NCBI GenBank assembly: GCA_030681235.1
Contig: JAUXWY010000238.1
Location: forward strand, 1-64,000
From: Pirellulaceae bacterium
GTDB taxonomy: Bacteria; Planctomycetota; Planctomycetia; Pirellulales; Pirellulaceae
Reading direction: 5' to 3'
Length of the DNA: 64,000 nt
The stretch's first letter is position 1, and every line of letters begins with the position of its first letter. Shown here one piece after another: positions 35,392 through 43,396 of the stretch. The position numbers and the translations under genes were made by a program. The notes below the pieces were generated by a model. It was given only the letters and a program-made list of their open reading frames with translations. It made no database searches and was not told the DNA's origin.

Positions 35392-37821
35392 ATGAAACGG
35401 CTCCAAGTGTTCATGCTGACGCGGGTTTCCCGCTCGGCGACCAGCGTTCCGAACAGAGTGCTAGCAGTGTGGTTGCGATGCAGTTGTCTGCTCGTGGGAG
35501 TGTGGGTCTTTGGCTTGGCGGCGTTTGCTGTGGGTCAAGACACCGAACAAAAAGCGGAACAAGAAGCGGACGGGGCTCCGCCGGCAGCCGAGGTCGCGCC
35601 GTCGCCGTGGGACGTGCTCCGTGCGGACCCGCGTTTGGCGGCTCCTCGCAGTCTGGACTCCTACTTCCCCTTTGCGGTGCCAGCGAGTTTGGAAGCGTGG
35701 GAACAGCGCAAGCTGATGCTGCAAGATCGCATGCGAACTGTGTTGGGACTGAATCCGGAACCGCCGCGCACTCCGCTCCAGGCCGTCATCTCGGAGCCGT
35801 TGATGTTGGAAGGCTACAGCGTGGCCAAGGTCCGCTTTGAAAGCATGCCGGGGTTCTATGTCACGGGCAGTTTGTACCGACCTATTCCGAACGCTTCACC
35901 CGAACCCGGTGCCGAGGGTGCCACGGTTCGGCGTCCGGCGGTGTTGTCGCCGCATGGACATTGGTCTCGCGGTCGCTTCATGTATTCGGGCGATGACGAG
36001 GTCAAGCGGCAATTGGACTCCGGCGCGGAGACGCACGAGTGCGGGGCTCGCAGTCCGCTGCAAGCTCGGTGCGTCCACTTGGCTCGGATGGGTTGCGTGG
36101 TGTTCCATTACGACATGTTGGGCAATGCCGATAGCGTGCAGTTGCCGGAGAGTCTGGTTCATGGGTTTTCGAAACAGAGGCCTCACTTGGAGGCAGCGGA
36201 TGCCTTTGGTTTGTTCTCGGTGCGAGCAGAATCTCATTTTCATAGCATCATGGGTCTGCAGACTTGGAACACGATCCGCAGTTTGGATTTTTTGGAGACC
36301 TTGGACGATGTCGACCCGTACCGGATCGCGGTCACCGGTGCCAGTGGCGGTGGGACCCAAACGTTTATCGCTGCGGCGCTCGATCCTCGGCCAGCGGTCT
36401 CGTTCCCGGCCGTGATGGTTGGTACCGCCATGCAGGGAGGCTGTACTTGCGAGAACTGCAGCTTGCTGCGCGTCGAAACGGGCAACGTCGAAATTGCCGC
36501 GATGTTTGCTCCACGTCCGCAAGGTTTGACGGCTGCCGATGACTGGACGAAAGACATGCCGACCAAAGGCTTTCCTGAACTGCAACAACTTTATGATTTG
36601 TATGGTGTCAAGGATCAAGTGGAATTGACCAGTCGTTTGGAGTTCGGGCACAACTACAACCAATTTGGTCGCCGCGCGATGTACAGTTTGATCGCGAGAA
36701 ACTTTGGTTTGGAGGATTTCCCCGAAACGCCGTTTCAAGTCCTGCGTGATCAAGACATGTCGTGGTTTGCGAAGGCAGAAGCCAGTGAGCCAACGGAAAA
36801 CGCGAGCCCTGTCGAGTCGGACTTCCAGCCGGAAACGGGTGAAGCGTTTGAAGTGAAACTTTTGCAATCGTGGCGATCTGTATCACGAGATTCTTGGACC
36901 AAGTTGCAAGACGACATCATCGCCAACGGCGCCGATTCCGAAGGTCAACTGGCAAAGTGGCGGGCGCGAATGCAGGGACTCTACTTGGGCAGCGACTATC
37001 AATTGCCGACCAACGTTGAATGGTTGCCGATTTCGCCAGCATCACCTGTGGGTGACGCAGACCGTTGGCAGCGGGCCGAATGGGTGTTGGTCGATCGAGA
37101 CCGACAAACCATGGTGCCGGTCACGACCTTGGAAATCGCCGGTGATACCGCAACTCCTCCGCCGCAATCGCGGCGGTTGTGCCTGTATATTGGCAACGCG
37201 GCGGACGGCATGTTCGATGAAGCCGGGCAACCGCAAGCGTGGGTCGTCAAACGCCTCGAAGCGGGGCAGCGAATGGTCGCAATCGACATGTTGGGCCAAG
37301 GTCGATTCGTTTCCCATGGTCAGTTCAAAATGGACGACCGTTGGCAAATGACCAAACGCGAATCCGCCGGTTACGTCATGGGTTACAACTTGCCGTTGTT
37401 GGGCCAACGTGCGCAAGACATTCTGCAAGTCCTGACTGCGATTCTTCCTCCTCAAACTCAGGAGACCGAACTCCATGTGTTGGAAATGGTGGCGGAAGGT
37501 GATGGAGTTCCCGCGTTGAGCGTGTCGGCGTTGGCCTGGGACCAATGGAATGGCGGAAAGAGTAAACTCGAAGTCGATGGGACGTTGCAGCCACGTTTGC
37601 AACGAATCGAGTTGCGCGGCGGGCAGTTCCGATTCGTTGAAGTCGCCTCGCTGCGCGACGCGAACTTCCTGCCGGGAGCCTCGATTGTCGGCGATTTGCC
37701 AGGCTTGTGGATGCTCAATCGAGTGCCCATGGTTCACGTGGATGGAGCAAACGAAGAATGGTTGCGCGTCAATCGAGTTCGCGAGGCCGTCGGCGCCCCG
37801 GCATTGATTTTGCAGCCCTAA
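35392..37821 (+). CDS. Large secreted alpha/beta-hydrolase (acetyl xylan esterase-like)
   Basis: An 809-residue exported protein with a signal peptide (LAVWLRCSCLLVGVWVFGLAAFAVGQ). The hydrolase domain spans about residues 80-430, with substrate-loop SPHGHWSRGRFM, VVFHYDMLGNADS, and the nucleophile elbow TGASGGGT with Ser318. Possible Asp/His partners lie in the DWTKDMPTKG to EFGHNYNQFGRR region (His in GHNYNQF). The family acts on acetylated or methylated polysaccharides; the C-terminal 350 residues are a second hydrolase-like domain without a clear nucleophile. It is monocistronic or leads into the regulator gene 77 bases downstream. Confidence 0.88.
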   Translation: MKRLQVFMLTRVSRSATSVPNRVLAVWLRCSCLLVGVWVFGLAAFAVGQDTEQKAEQEADGAPPAAEVAPSPWDVLRADPRLAAPRSLDSYFPFAVPASLEAWEQRKLMLQDRMRTVLGLNPEPPRTPLQAVISEPLMLEGYSVAKVRFESMPGFYVTGSLYRPIPNASPEPGAEGATVRRPAVLSPHGHWSRGRFMYSGDDEVKRQLDSGAETHECGARSPLQARCVHLARMGCVVFHYDMLGNADSVQLPESLVHGFSKQRPHLEAADAFGLFSVRAESHFHSIMGLQTWNTIRSLDFLETLDDVDPYRIAVTGASGGGTQTFIAAALDPRPAVSFPAVMVGTAMQGGCTCENCSLLRVETGNVEIAAMFAPRPQGLTAADDWTKDMPTKGFPELQQLYDLYGVKDQVELTSRLEFGHNYNQFGRRAMYSLIARNFGLEDFPETPFQVLRDQDMSWFAKAEASEPTENASPVESDFQPETGEAFEVKLLQSWRSVSRDSWTKLQDDIIANGADSEGQLAKWRARMQGLYLGSDYQLPTNVEWLPISPASPVGDADRWQRAEWVLVDRDRQTMVPVTTLEIAGDTATPPPQSRRLCLYIGNAADGMFDEAGQPQAWVVKRLEAGQRMVAIDMLGQGRFVSHGQFKMDDRWQMTKRESAGYVMGYNLPLLGQRAQDILQVLTAILPPQTQETELHVLEMVAEGDGVPALSVSALAWDQWNGGKSKLEVDGTLQPRLQRIELRGGQFRFVEVASLRDANFLPGASIVGDLPGLWMLNRVPMVHVDGANEEWLRVNRVREAVGAPALILQP

Positions 37822-37898
37822 CCCGCAAACCGAACTCGCAGTTGAGTGACTCACGCCTCCGTTTCGATCAAAGGGAAGAATTGCTCCGACATTCGGTC

Positions 37899-38522
37899 AT
37901 GATTCTTAACGACGTCAAGTTGATCCGGCTGGGCGTTGCGATGATGTTCCAGGACTCGCCCCTGATGCTGGTGGCGGAGGCGGAGACCGTCGCTCAATCG
38001 CGAGAGGTTCTTCAAACGCAACCGTTGGATTTGTTGATCATGGAAGCTCGGTTGGCGAATCAGGACATCTTGCCGGCGCTCCAAGAATTCAAACGAGACT
38101 ACCCGCAGTTGCCGGTGTTGGTTTTTTCCAGCCACAACTATCCGACGGTCTTGGCGCGATCCAATCACTACGGGGCGTCAGGCTTCATTCGTATGACGGC
38201 TGATCGAGAGATGGTCATCCAAATGTGTTTGCAAGCGATTGGTCAAGAGAACCTGTGGACGACCGATGAACTGCGACGGGCCAGTATGAGTCACACGTTG
38301 CAAAGCTCGGATGCCGAATACGACGTGCCGCTGACCCGACGCGAGGTCCAGATACTTCGCTTTCTTTGTCGTGGCAATTCGAACAAAGAGATCGCCGCTC
38401 GTCTAGAAATCAGTGGCGAAACGGTCAAAGAGCACGTACAACATATATTGAGAAAACTAAAAGTGGGCGATCGAACGCAGGCGGCCATTTGGGCGACTCG
38501 ATTGGGACTGTTTTACGACTGA
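37899..38522 (+). CDS. LuxR-type response regulator with non-canonical receiver
   Basis: A 207-residue transcription regulator of the NarL/FixJ kind. The receiver (1-120) lacks the usual phosphoryl-accepting Asp: the strand-3 position reads LLIMEARL with E49 in place of Asp, and the conserved Lys is R98 (GASGFIRMT). One partner of the usual acidic pair is replaced (N4-D5), while the Ser/Thr position (SS77-78) is kept. The HTH is normal (LTRREVQILRFLCRGNSNKEIAARL). It is therefore likely to work without phosphorylation. ATG 37899 fits the start of strand 1. No kinase gene is near. A membrane zinc-ribbon gene follows by seven bases. Confidence 0.88.
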   Translation: MILNDVKLIRLGVAMMFQDSPLMLVAEAETVAQSREVLQTQPLDLLIMEARLANQDILPALQEFKRDYPQLPVLVFSSHNYPTVLARSNHYGASGFIRMTADREMVIQMCLQAIGQENLWTTDELRRASMSHTLQSSDAEYDVPLTRREVQILRFLCRGNSNKEIAARLEISGETVKEHVQHILRKLKVGDRTQAAIWATRLGLFYD

Positions 38523-38529
38523 GGGCGAC

Positions 38530-38970
38530 ATGACGAAAACGAAAGCAACGCGATTACCTTCGACTGTCGATCGTCCCAGCCATCGGTGGGGCTTGGAGAG
38601 TTGGCTCGATTGCTGGGCGTGGATCTTGTTGGCGATTGGCCTGTTCGTCACCTTGTTCGGCACCTTGTTCGGGTTAAGTCTGATTTCGTGGAGGGCCGTT
38701 GAACACGCGCGCGGCGAGGGCCGAACGTTGGTGATTCTGGCTGCCATGCTCCAGATGATTTTGGGCGTCGCGACTTCAATCGCCGTGTTTCTGCTCTTTC
38801 GCTGGACTGCGGAAACTCTGCGACTTCTCAAGAAGCTAAGTTGTTTGGAATTCAGTGGCCAAGTCTCGGATAGCCGGCGCGAGCCGAATTCGTTGTGGAT
38901 TTGTAGCGCTTGCCAGAACCTGACCTACGCCACGCGGACGTGCGAAAACTGTGGCGCGACGTTCGAATAG
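38530..38970 (+). CDS. Membrane protein with C-terminal zinc ribbon
   Basis: A 146-residue protein with two membrane helices (about 31-54 and 72-92) and a C-terminal zinc-ribbon-like motif CSAC-x13-CENC. It starts seven bases after the LuxR-type regulator, with GAGGG upstream, so they are cotranscribed and may form a membrane-cytoplasm signalling pair. Function otherwise unknown. Confidence 0.8.
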   Translation: MTKTKATRLPSTVDRPSHRWGLESWLDCWAWILLAIGLFVTLFGTLFGLSLISWRAVEHARGEGRTLVILAAMLQMILGVATSIAVFLLFRWTAETLRLLKKLSCLEFSGQVSDSRREPNSLWICSACQNLTYATRTCENCGATFE

Positions 38971-39005
38971 TTCGAATCGTTCGGGGCGTTCTGTGGTTGT
39001 AAGTC

Positions 39006-40118
39006 TTAGGCTACCCGTTGGCTCCGCTGGCTTGGTCCGTGACTATGTTCCACGCGGGCTGGGCCGAGCGAATTAGTCGCTCCTACGTGCAACAAGGCGG
39101 GTTGGCTATTGTGCCGAATGTGAGCCAGCAGTTCTTGAATGACTTGAGTCATCGAAGATGCCACACATTGCCGGTATGGGTGGGCCGCTGGCAGGTTTTG
39201 CATCAGGCGGTGATGGGCTGCTTCCAGATTGTGGTAGGGCATGCCGGGAAACAGATGGTGCAACGCGTGAAAACGCAGACCAACTGGGCACAGTGCCAAC
39301 GTGACCCAGTGGCGGTTCGGCAGATCGACCGAATCCAGCAACTGATCTTCGAGGCTCATAGCATCGCCGTGGCTCACATAACGATGGGCCGCTAAGGTGC
39401 GGAAATGGTTCATCGTCAGGATCGTGACCGACAAAGCGTACATGATCAGCGCGTTGTACCATGGGTCAAATCCGATCACGATCAACCCAATCAACGCGAC
39501 GGCGCGCAAGTGGCAAGCGATTTCCATCACGGTCCACAAGCCCACCGGGTCGTTCGGACGCAGTTGACGTTTGAACGACAGGTCGATGACGAAACTCGAC
39601 CAATGCTCCCAGACCCACTTCCGCAGCGGAGGGCAGACCAACGAAATGGGCGTGATCACTAGGTGTCGAAAAAACGTGAGCAACGGCAAGTACAAGACTT
39701 GAGCAAAGTAGTGGACCAAACCGCTCCACGTACCATTGGCCAACGGCAGGTATTCGCCATCTTCTTCGGTTCCATAATGGCGGGTGTTGTGATGTTCCCG
39801 ATGAGTATCGTAGAAGAACGATGGCAGCATCAAAGGGATCCCGGCCAAGACATTCCACGCGATCTTGAACCCTCGCATACGCCCGGCTGGCATGTGCGCG
39901 ATCTCGTGCATGAACAGACTGACGCGGTACAGGGCCACTGCTGAAATTGCAAAGCAGAAGAACTTGACCGCCAGAGGAACCGGAGCCTTTAACACGACTA
40001 ATGATGTGCCGTAGGCGACAGTCAGGCTGAGGAGGAAGTCGGTCCAGTAAATGGCTGGGTTCAGCTTGAACAGATCCGCGACCAGAACACGAGCTTCTTT
40101 GATAGTCAACTGCGACAT
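39006..40118 (-). CDS. Fatty acid desaturase
   Basis: A 370-residue integral membrane di-iron enzyme that introduces a double bond into acyl chains. Three His boxes are present: H71-EIA-H75, H106-x2-HH110 in THREHHNTRH, and HALHHLFPGMPYHN near the C-terminus, with an extra HRYVSHG. Several membrane helices flank them (FLLSLTVAYGTSLVVL, VKFFCFAISAVALYRVSLFM). It likely modifies membrane fluidity; the acyl substrate is unknown. It is divergently arranged to the transposase region and alone on its strand here. Confidence 0.92.
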   Translation of the reverse strand: MSQLTIKEARVLVADLFKLNPAIYWTDFLLSLTVAYGTSLVVLKAPVPLAVKFFCFAISAVALYRVSLFMHEIAHMPAGRMRGFKIAWNVLAGIPLMLPSFFYDTHREHHNTRHYGTEEDGEYLPLANGTWSGLVHYFAQVLYLPLLTFFRHLVITPISLVCPPLRKWVWEHWSSFVIDLSFKRQLRPNDPVGLWTVMEIACHLRAVALIGLIVIGFDPWYNALIMYALSVTILTMNHFRTLAAHRYVSHGDAMSLEDQLLDSVDLPNRHWVTLALCPVGLRFHALHHLFPGMPYHNLEAAHHRLMQNLPAAHPYRQCVASSMTQVIQELLAHIRHNSQPALLHVGATNSLGPARVEHSHGPSQRSQRVA

Positions 40119-40324
40119 AGGGCGGTCCCATACAAAGTGGGCCTGGCGGGAGCGAGATTCCGAAACCGGGCCGAGGCTGGTTGGCTGGTTCCTCGTATCG
40201 AGGCCGTTTGTTCAGAATATTCGGCAAATCGCCGATTAGGTTTGACGGATTTACCCGACACGACGGCCCTTTTCCCCGTCAGAACGGCGTATTGTAGGGA
40301 CTTGGCAAAATAGACGCCTCATCT

Positions 40325-40387
40325 TAGGTGCCTGGCACCTATTGCAGAATTCTATATTTAGGTGCCTGGCACCTATTGCAGAATTCT
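40325..40387. repeat. Two direct copies of a near-palindromic repeat upstream of the transposase
   Basis: A 29-base unit (TAGGTGCCTGGCACCTATTG followed by CAGAATTCT) occurs at 40325-40353 and again at 40359-40387, five bases apart. Its core GGTGCC-T-GGCACC is an inverted repeat. The transposase start lies 66 bases later, so these are probably its target-type sequences, as with REPs and their RAYTs. Confidence 0.85.
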
Positions 40388-40452
40388 TGGGCTGCTGTAC
40401 GATGGGCGGACGCGGGGGTGCAGCAACGTGGAATAGCGGGAGGTTGTTCGTC

Positions 40453-41628
40453 ATGGGACGTAGCTTGAGGTCGGAAGTGTTCTTGGCGTCGGAAGTGTGT
40501 ATCGTTCACGCAGTCCAAAGGTGTGTACGTCGTGCATTTCTCGCAGGAGTTGACGAGAAAACTGGGCGGGATTACTCGCATCGCAAAGAGTGGATTCGTA
40601 GGCGTTTGGAGGCTTTGGCGTCGACGCTCGGTGTGGATGTGCTGACCTATGCGATCATGAGCAATCATCTTCACGTGATCCTGCGAAATCGGCCCGATGT
40701 TGTAGCCACTTGGTCCGACGAAGAAGTTGCCACCCGGTGGCTAAAGGTGTTTCCAGGCCGCCGAATTGAGGAGCAGTTGGCTGCCCCGTCAGAAACCGAT
40801 GTCAAAGCGCTCGTCAGCAATCCCGAGCAGCTCCTAAAGATCCGCGAGCGGTTGTCGGATATCTCGTGGTTCATGCGAGCCTTGGCTGAGCCGATCGCGC
40901 GCATGGCCAACAATCAAGAAAAATGCACGGGGCGCTTTTGGGAAGGGCGCTTCAAAGCTCAGAGAATCGTCGATGAAACTGGTTTGCTGGCGTGCTCGAT
41001 GTACGTCGACCTGAATCCCATTCGCGCCGCCATGGCTCAGTCCCTTGAACAGGCCCTCCACACGTCGGCCTACGATCGACTAGAAGGCCAGCGAGGCCAA
41101 GAGATCGATTCTGCGGCGTTTGATCTGGTCGTGTTGAGCAATGAAGAGGCTGGTGGTTTTCACAAGAACAAGACGTTGGCCCAACAAAAGGCGGAACTCA
41201 AAAAACATGGTCGACATGTCAATCGCAAGAGCGGACGACGGATACGACGCGACGGTTGGTTGGCTCCGTTGACGTTGGCCAAGGATGTGCTGTCCAACGA
41301 TCCTCAGGCCCATCATGACGGCTTGCGAGCCAGTGACCGAGGGTTCTTGCGGATCGAGTGGACCGATTACGTGAGCCTGTTGCGTTGGACCGCAAAGGAC
41401 TCGAGTCACGATGTTGATGGAACAGATCATGAAAATGCCCAGAACGTGTTGAGCCGAATTGGCATCGACGGCGACATGTGGCGTGACGTCGTATGGAATT
41501 TCAAAAAATACTTCGGTCAAAGCAGTTGCGCCGGGAAGACTGACGCAATGGCCGAACACGCAAATCAGCATGGCAAACGTTGGCGCCGAGGTCAGCGGCA
41601 CCTGCCATCAAGTCTCGTAGCAAACTGA
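40453..41628 (+). CDS. REP-associated-type HUH transposase (Y1_Tnp family)
   Basis: A 391-residue single-strand DNA transposase. The HUH motif is H72-L-H74 in MSNHLHVILR, and the probable catalytic Tyr is Y184 in CSMYVDLNPIRAAMA; CTGRFWEGRFKAQRI precedes it. RAYT proteins act on REP hairpins, usually without flanking ends of their own, which fits the paired palindromes upstream. ATG 40453 has GGGAGG nine bases upstream. No full IS ends are seen, and the gene is intact. Its long C-terminal extension (200-391) resembles that of other planctomycete members that I recall. Confidence 0.9.
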   Translation: MGRSLRSEVFLASEVCIVHAVQRCVRRAFLAGVDEKTGRDYSHRKEWIRRRLEALASTLGVDVLTYAIMSNHLHVILRNRPDVVATWSDEEVATRWLKVFPGRRIEEQLAAPSETDVKALVSNPEQLLKIRERLSDISWFMRALAEPIARMANNQEKCTGRFWEGRFKAQRIVDETGLLACSMYVDLNPIRAAMAQSLEQALHTSAYDRLEGQRGQEIDSAAFDLVVLSNEEAGGFHKNKTLAQQKAELKKHGRHVNRKSGRRIRRDGWLAPLTLAKDVLSNDPQAHHDGLRASDRGFLRIEWTDYVSLLRWTAKDSSHDVDGTDHENAQNVLSRIGIDGDMWRDVVWNFKKYFGQSSCAGKTDAMAEHANQHGKRWRRGQRHLPSSLVAN

Positions 41629-41723
41629 TTCCGAACGCAAAAGCACATCGCTCCGCCCTCGCATGTTACGACGTGTAACGCGGGAGGTCTGCAATCGGTC
41701 AATAAAGTCCCTTTTTTAATTGC

Positions 41724-42932
41724 TTAGTTCCAATCGCGGTTGTAGCCGGCGGCTGGAGCTTGCTGTGGTGCCGAGGTTTCCCAAATCGTGTTGAAGTCGC
41801 GATTTGGAGTTTCACTGCCAACGGGCTCCGGAGTCACATCCGTGGTGTAGCTGGCCAAGCGGACCGGGTTGTACGCCCACTTCTGGTGGACATCGCGATG
41901 TGCCGATTGATCCAACGACGAGCCGCTGGGCGGTGTGTTGTACTCCCAGCGGAGCGCAGGTTGCGGGTCGGGCAATTGGTTCGAGGGTGTGTTGGTTTCG
42001 AATCGCCGCTCTGAGTTTTGAAGTGCTCGGCCACCCAGATCGTCGCGCCGCGTCGGTCGATTCGAACCAGCACTGGGCGGAATGTTGGGAGTCGGTGCGT
42101 CAAAACCAGACGGCACCGGCGGAGTGTACACCGGTGGCGCTGATCGCCGAGCCGGTGCTTGATACCCGCTGTACGTACTCATCCCGCTGTAGGCTGAGGG
42201 ATTCACATAAGGATTGCCAAACGCGATCCCACTGGGAGCCGGGAACGATGGGCGAAAAGCCCGATTTCCAGAGTAGGGATCGGCCACAGGAACTTGCGCA
42301 CCCAAGACCGGAACTCCATCAGCAGGCATGACCGCGCCATTTGGGCTCGGAGCAAATCCCGTTGCACCTGGGTAGTACCCGGCGGGAGCAGGCCCCGACA
42401 TCCCGCTGGGTATTCCACACGTCGTACACCCTGGATTGACGGCGCCTGTCGAACATCCGGGATTCCCACCACAGTCGTTGGTGATGGTGGTCACGGGGAC
42501 CTGATAATTCTGCGTTTGGTACACCGGGCGATACGTGGTGTAAGGAATTCGTTGTAGTTGCCACTGTTGGTCGGTGCACGGCCGCATGCATGTGGTGGTG
42601 CAACCGGTGTTGGGGTCAACGCTGGTTACTGGTTTGTAATTGGTTACGGCGACTCGTTGCCAAGTCGTACGATAGTCTGTGTACGGTACGTAGTTGACGG
42701 TCACCTTTTGGCAAGTCTGCAAACAGGTCTGTTGGCACTGGCCTGGTTGCAAGTAGGTGGGAGCGTTGGTGAACGACCCGGACGTTGCCATATAACCGAC
42801 GGGCGTGGTTTGATTTTTTTTGCCGCACTTTTCTTTGATCCAATCCAACAACGGCCCAGCTTCGACGGACGAGGGCGACATCAGAACAATCAAGCTGCTG
42901 GCGATCCAGGCTTTAAACATCAGGGGGCGCAT
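41724..42932 (-). CDS. Secreted Cys/Pro/Tyr-rich protein, planctomycete type
   Basis: A 402-residue exported protein (signal WIASSLIVLMSPSSVEAG). The first half has repeated CxxxC pairs and the pattern VPYTDYRTTWQRV / IPYTTYRPVYQTQ, two versions of a Y-x-x-Y-R motif. The second half is low-complexity Pro/Gly/Tyr/Asn (PSAYSGMSTYSGYQAPARR, then polar tail). Similar Cys-rich YRT proteins occur in planctomycetes and may belong to the cell wall or matrix. ATG 42932 is preferred over GTG 42947 because GGAG stands nearby. Confidence 0.75.
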   Translation of the reverse strand: MRPLMFKAWIASSLIVLMSPSSVEAGPLLDWIKEKCGKKNQTTPVGYMATSGSFTNAPTYLQPGQCQQTCLQTCQKVTVNYVPYTDYRTTWQRVAVTNYKPVTSVDPNTGCTTTCMRPCTDQQWQLQRIPYTTYRPVYQTQNYQVPVTTITNDCGGNPGCSTGAVNPGCTTCGIPSGMSGPAPAGYYPGATGFAPSPNGAVMPADGVPVLGAQVPVADPYSGNRAFRPSFPAPSGIAFGNPYVNPSAYSGMSTYSGYQAPARRSAPPVYTPPVPSGFDAPTPNIPPSAGSNRPTRRDDLGGRALQNSERRFETNTPSNQLPDPQPALRWEYNTPPSGSSLDQSAHRDVHQKWAYNPVRLASYTTDVTPEPVGSETPNRDFNTIWETSAPQQAPAAGYNRDWN

Positions 42933-43161
42933 TTTCCGGGACTCCACTTCAGGAGGCTAAGGGGCGTGTTGAACGCCGAACCTTAGGTCGCCACGAGCAG
43001 CGGTCTTGAAAAAACGCTAGGCCCGACTGGGGATTTTGCGTAGTCAGTGACGGTCGTAGCGATTGTAGTGAGTTGTTGGAGTTGGCGATTCCGGTTGAGT
43101 TCCGCCTGAGTACGAGTACGAAATACACCGCGAATCTGAGACATCCTAAGCCGGACGTTCT

Positions 43162-43255
43162 GTTTAGCCGGCTTTAGCTTAGCCGGCGGGTCTCTGAAAA
43201 GAGCATTTTCTACACCCCGTCCGGCTAAAGCCGGTACACCAGCGCTCGCTAAATT
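43162..43255. repeat. Dispersed palindromic repeat, shortened left arm
   Basis: The left arm is shortened (43162-43190, TTTAGCCGGCTTTAGCTTAGCCGGCGGG), the centre is about 30 bases, and the right arm 43222-43255 is complete (GGCTAAAGCCGGTACACC...CTAAATT). The tail GGATCGGTAACGAATT matches the copy at position 1. It lies in the divergent space between two secreted-protein genes and occupies much of the 43.0-43.39 kb intergenic region. Confidence 0.88.
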
Positions 43256-43396
43256 GGATCGGTAACGAATTATGGTGGACACCGCTGTTGCAACTGAGGT
43301 ACAATGGACCCCGTCACGTGACCTCCCGCCTCTCGCTCGACCGCTCGAGCCACGCCCCCCACCTCCGACGCCCCCACCTCCACCGCGGTGAACGGT

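Noticed and set aside
38960..38990. TTCGAATCG sequence considered as a tRNA T-arm
   Set aside because: No acceptor stem, D-arm or anticodon arm can be built around it.
41660..41720. GTTAC/GTAAC stem followed by TTTTTT after the transposase gene, considered as a terminator
   Set aside because: The stem is only five bases and the T-run is about 40 bases away.
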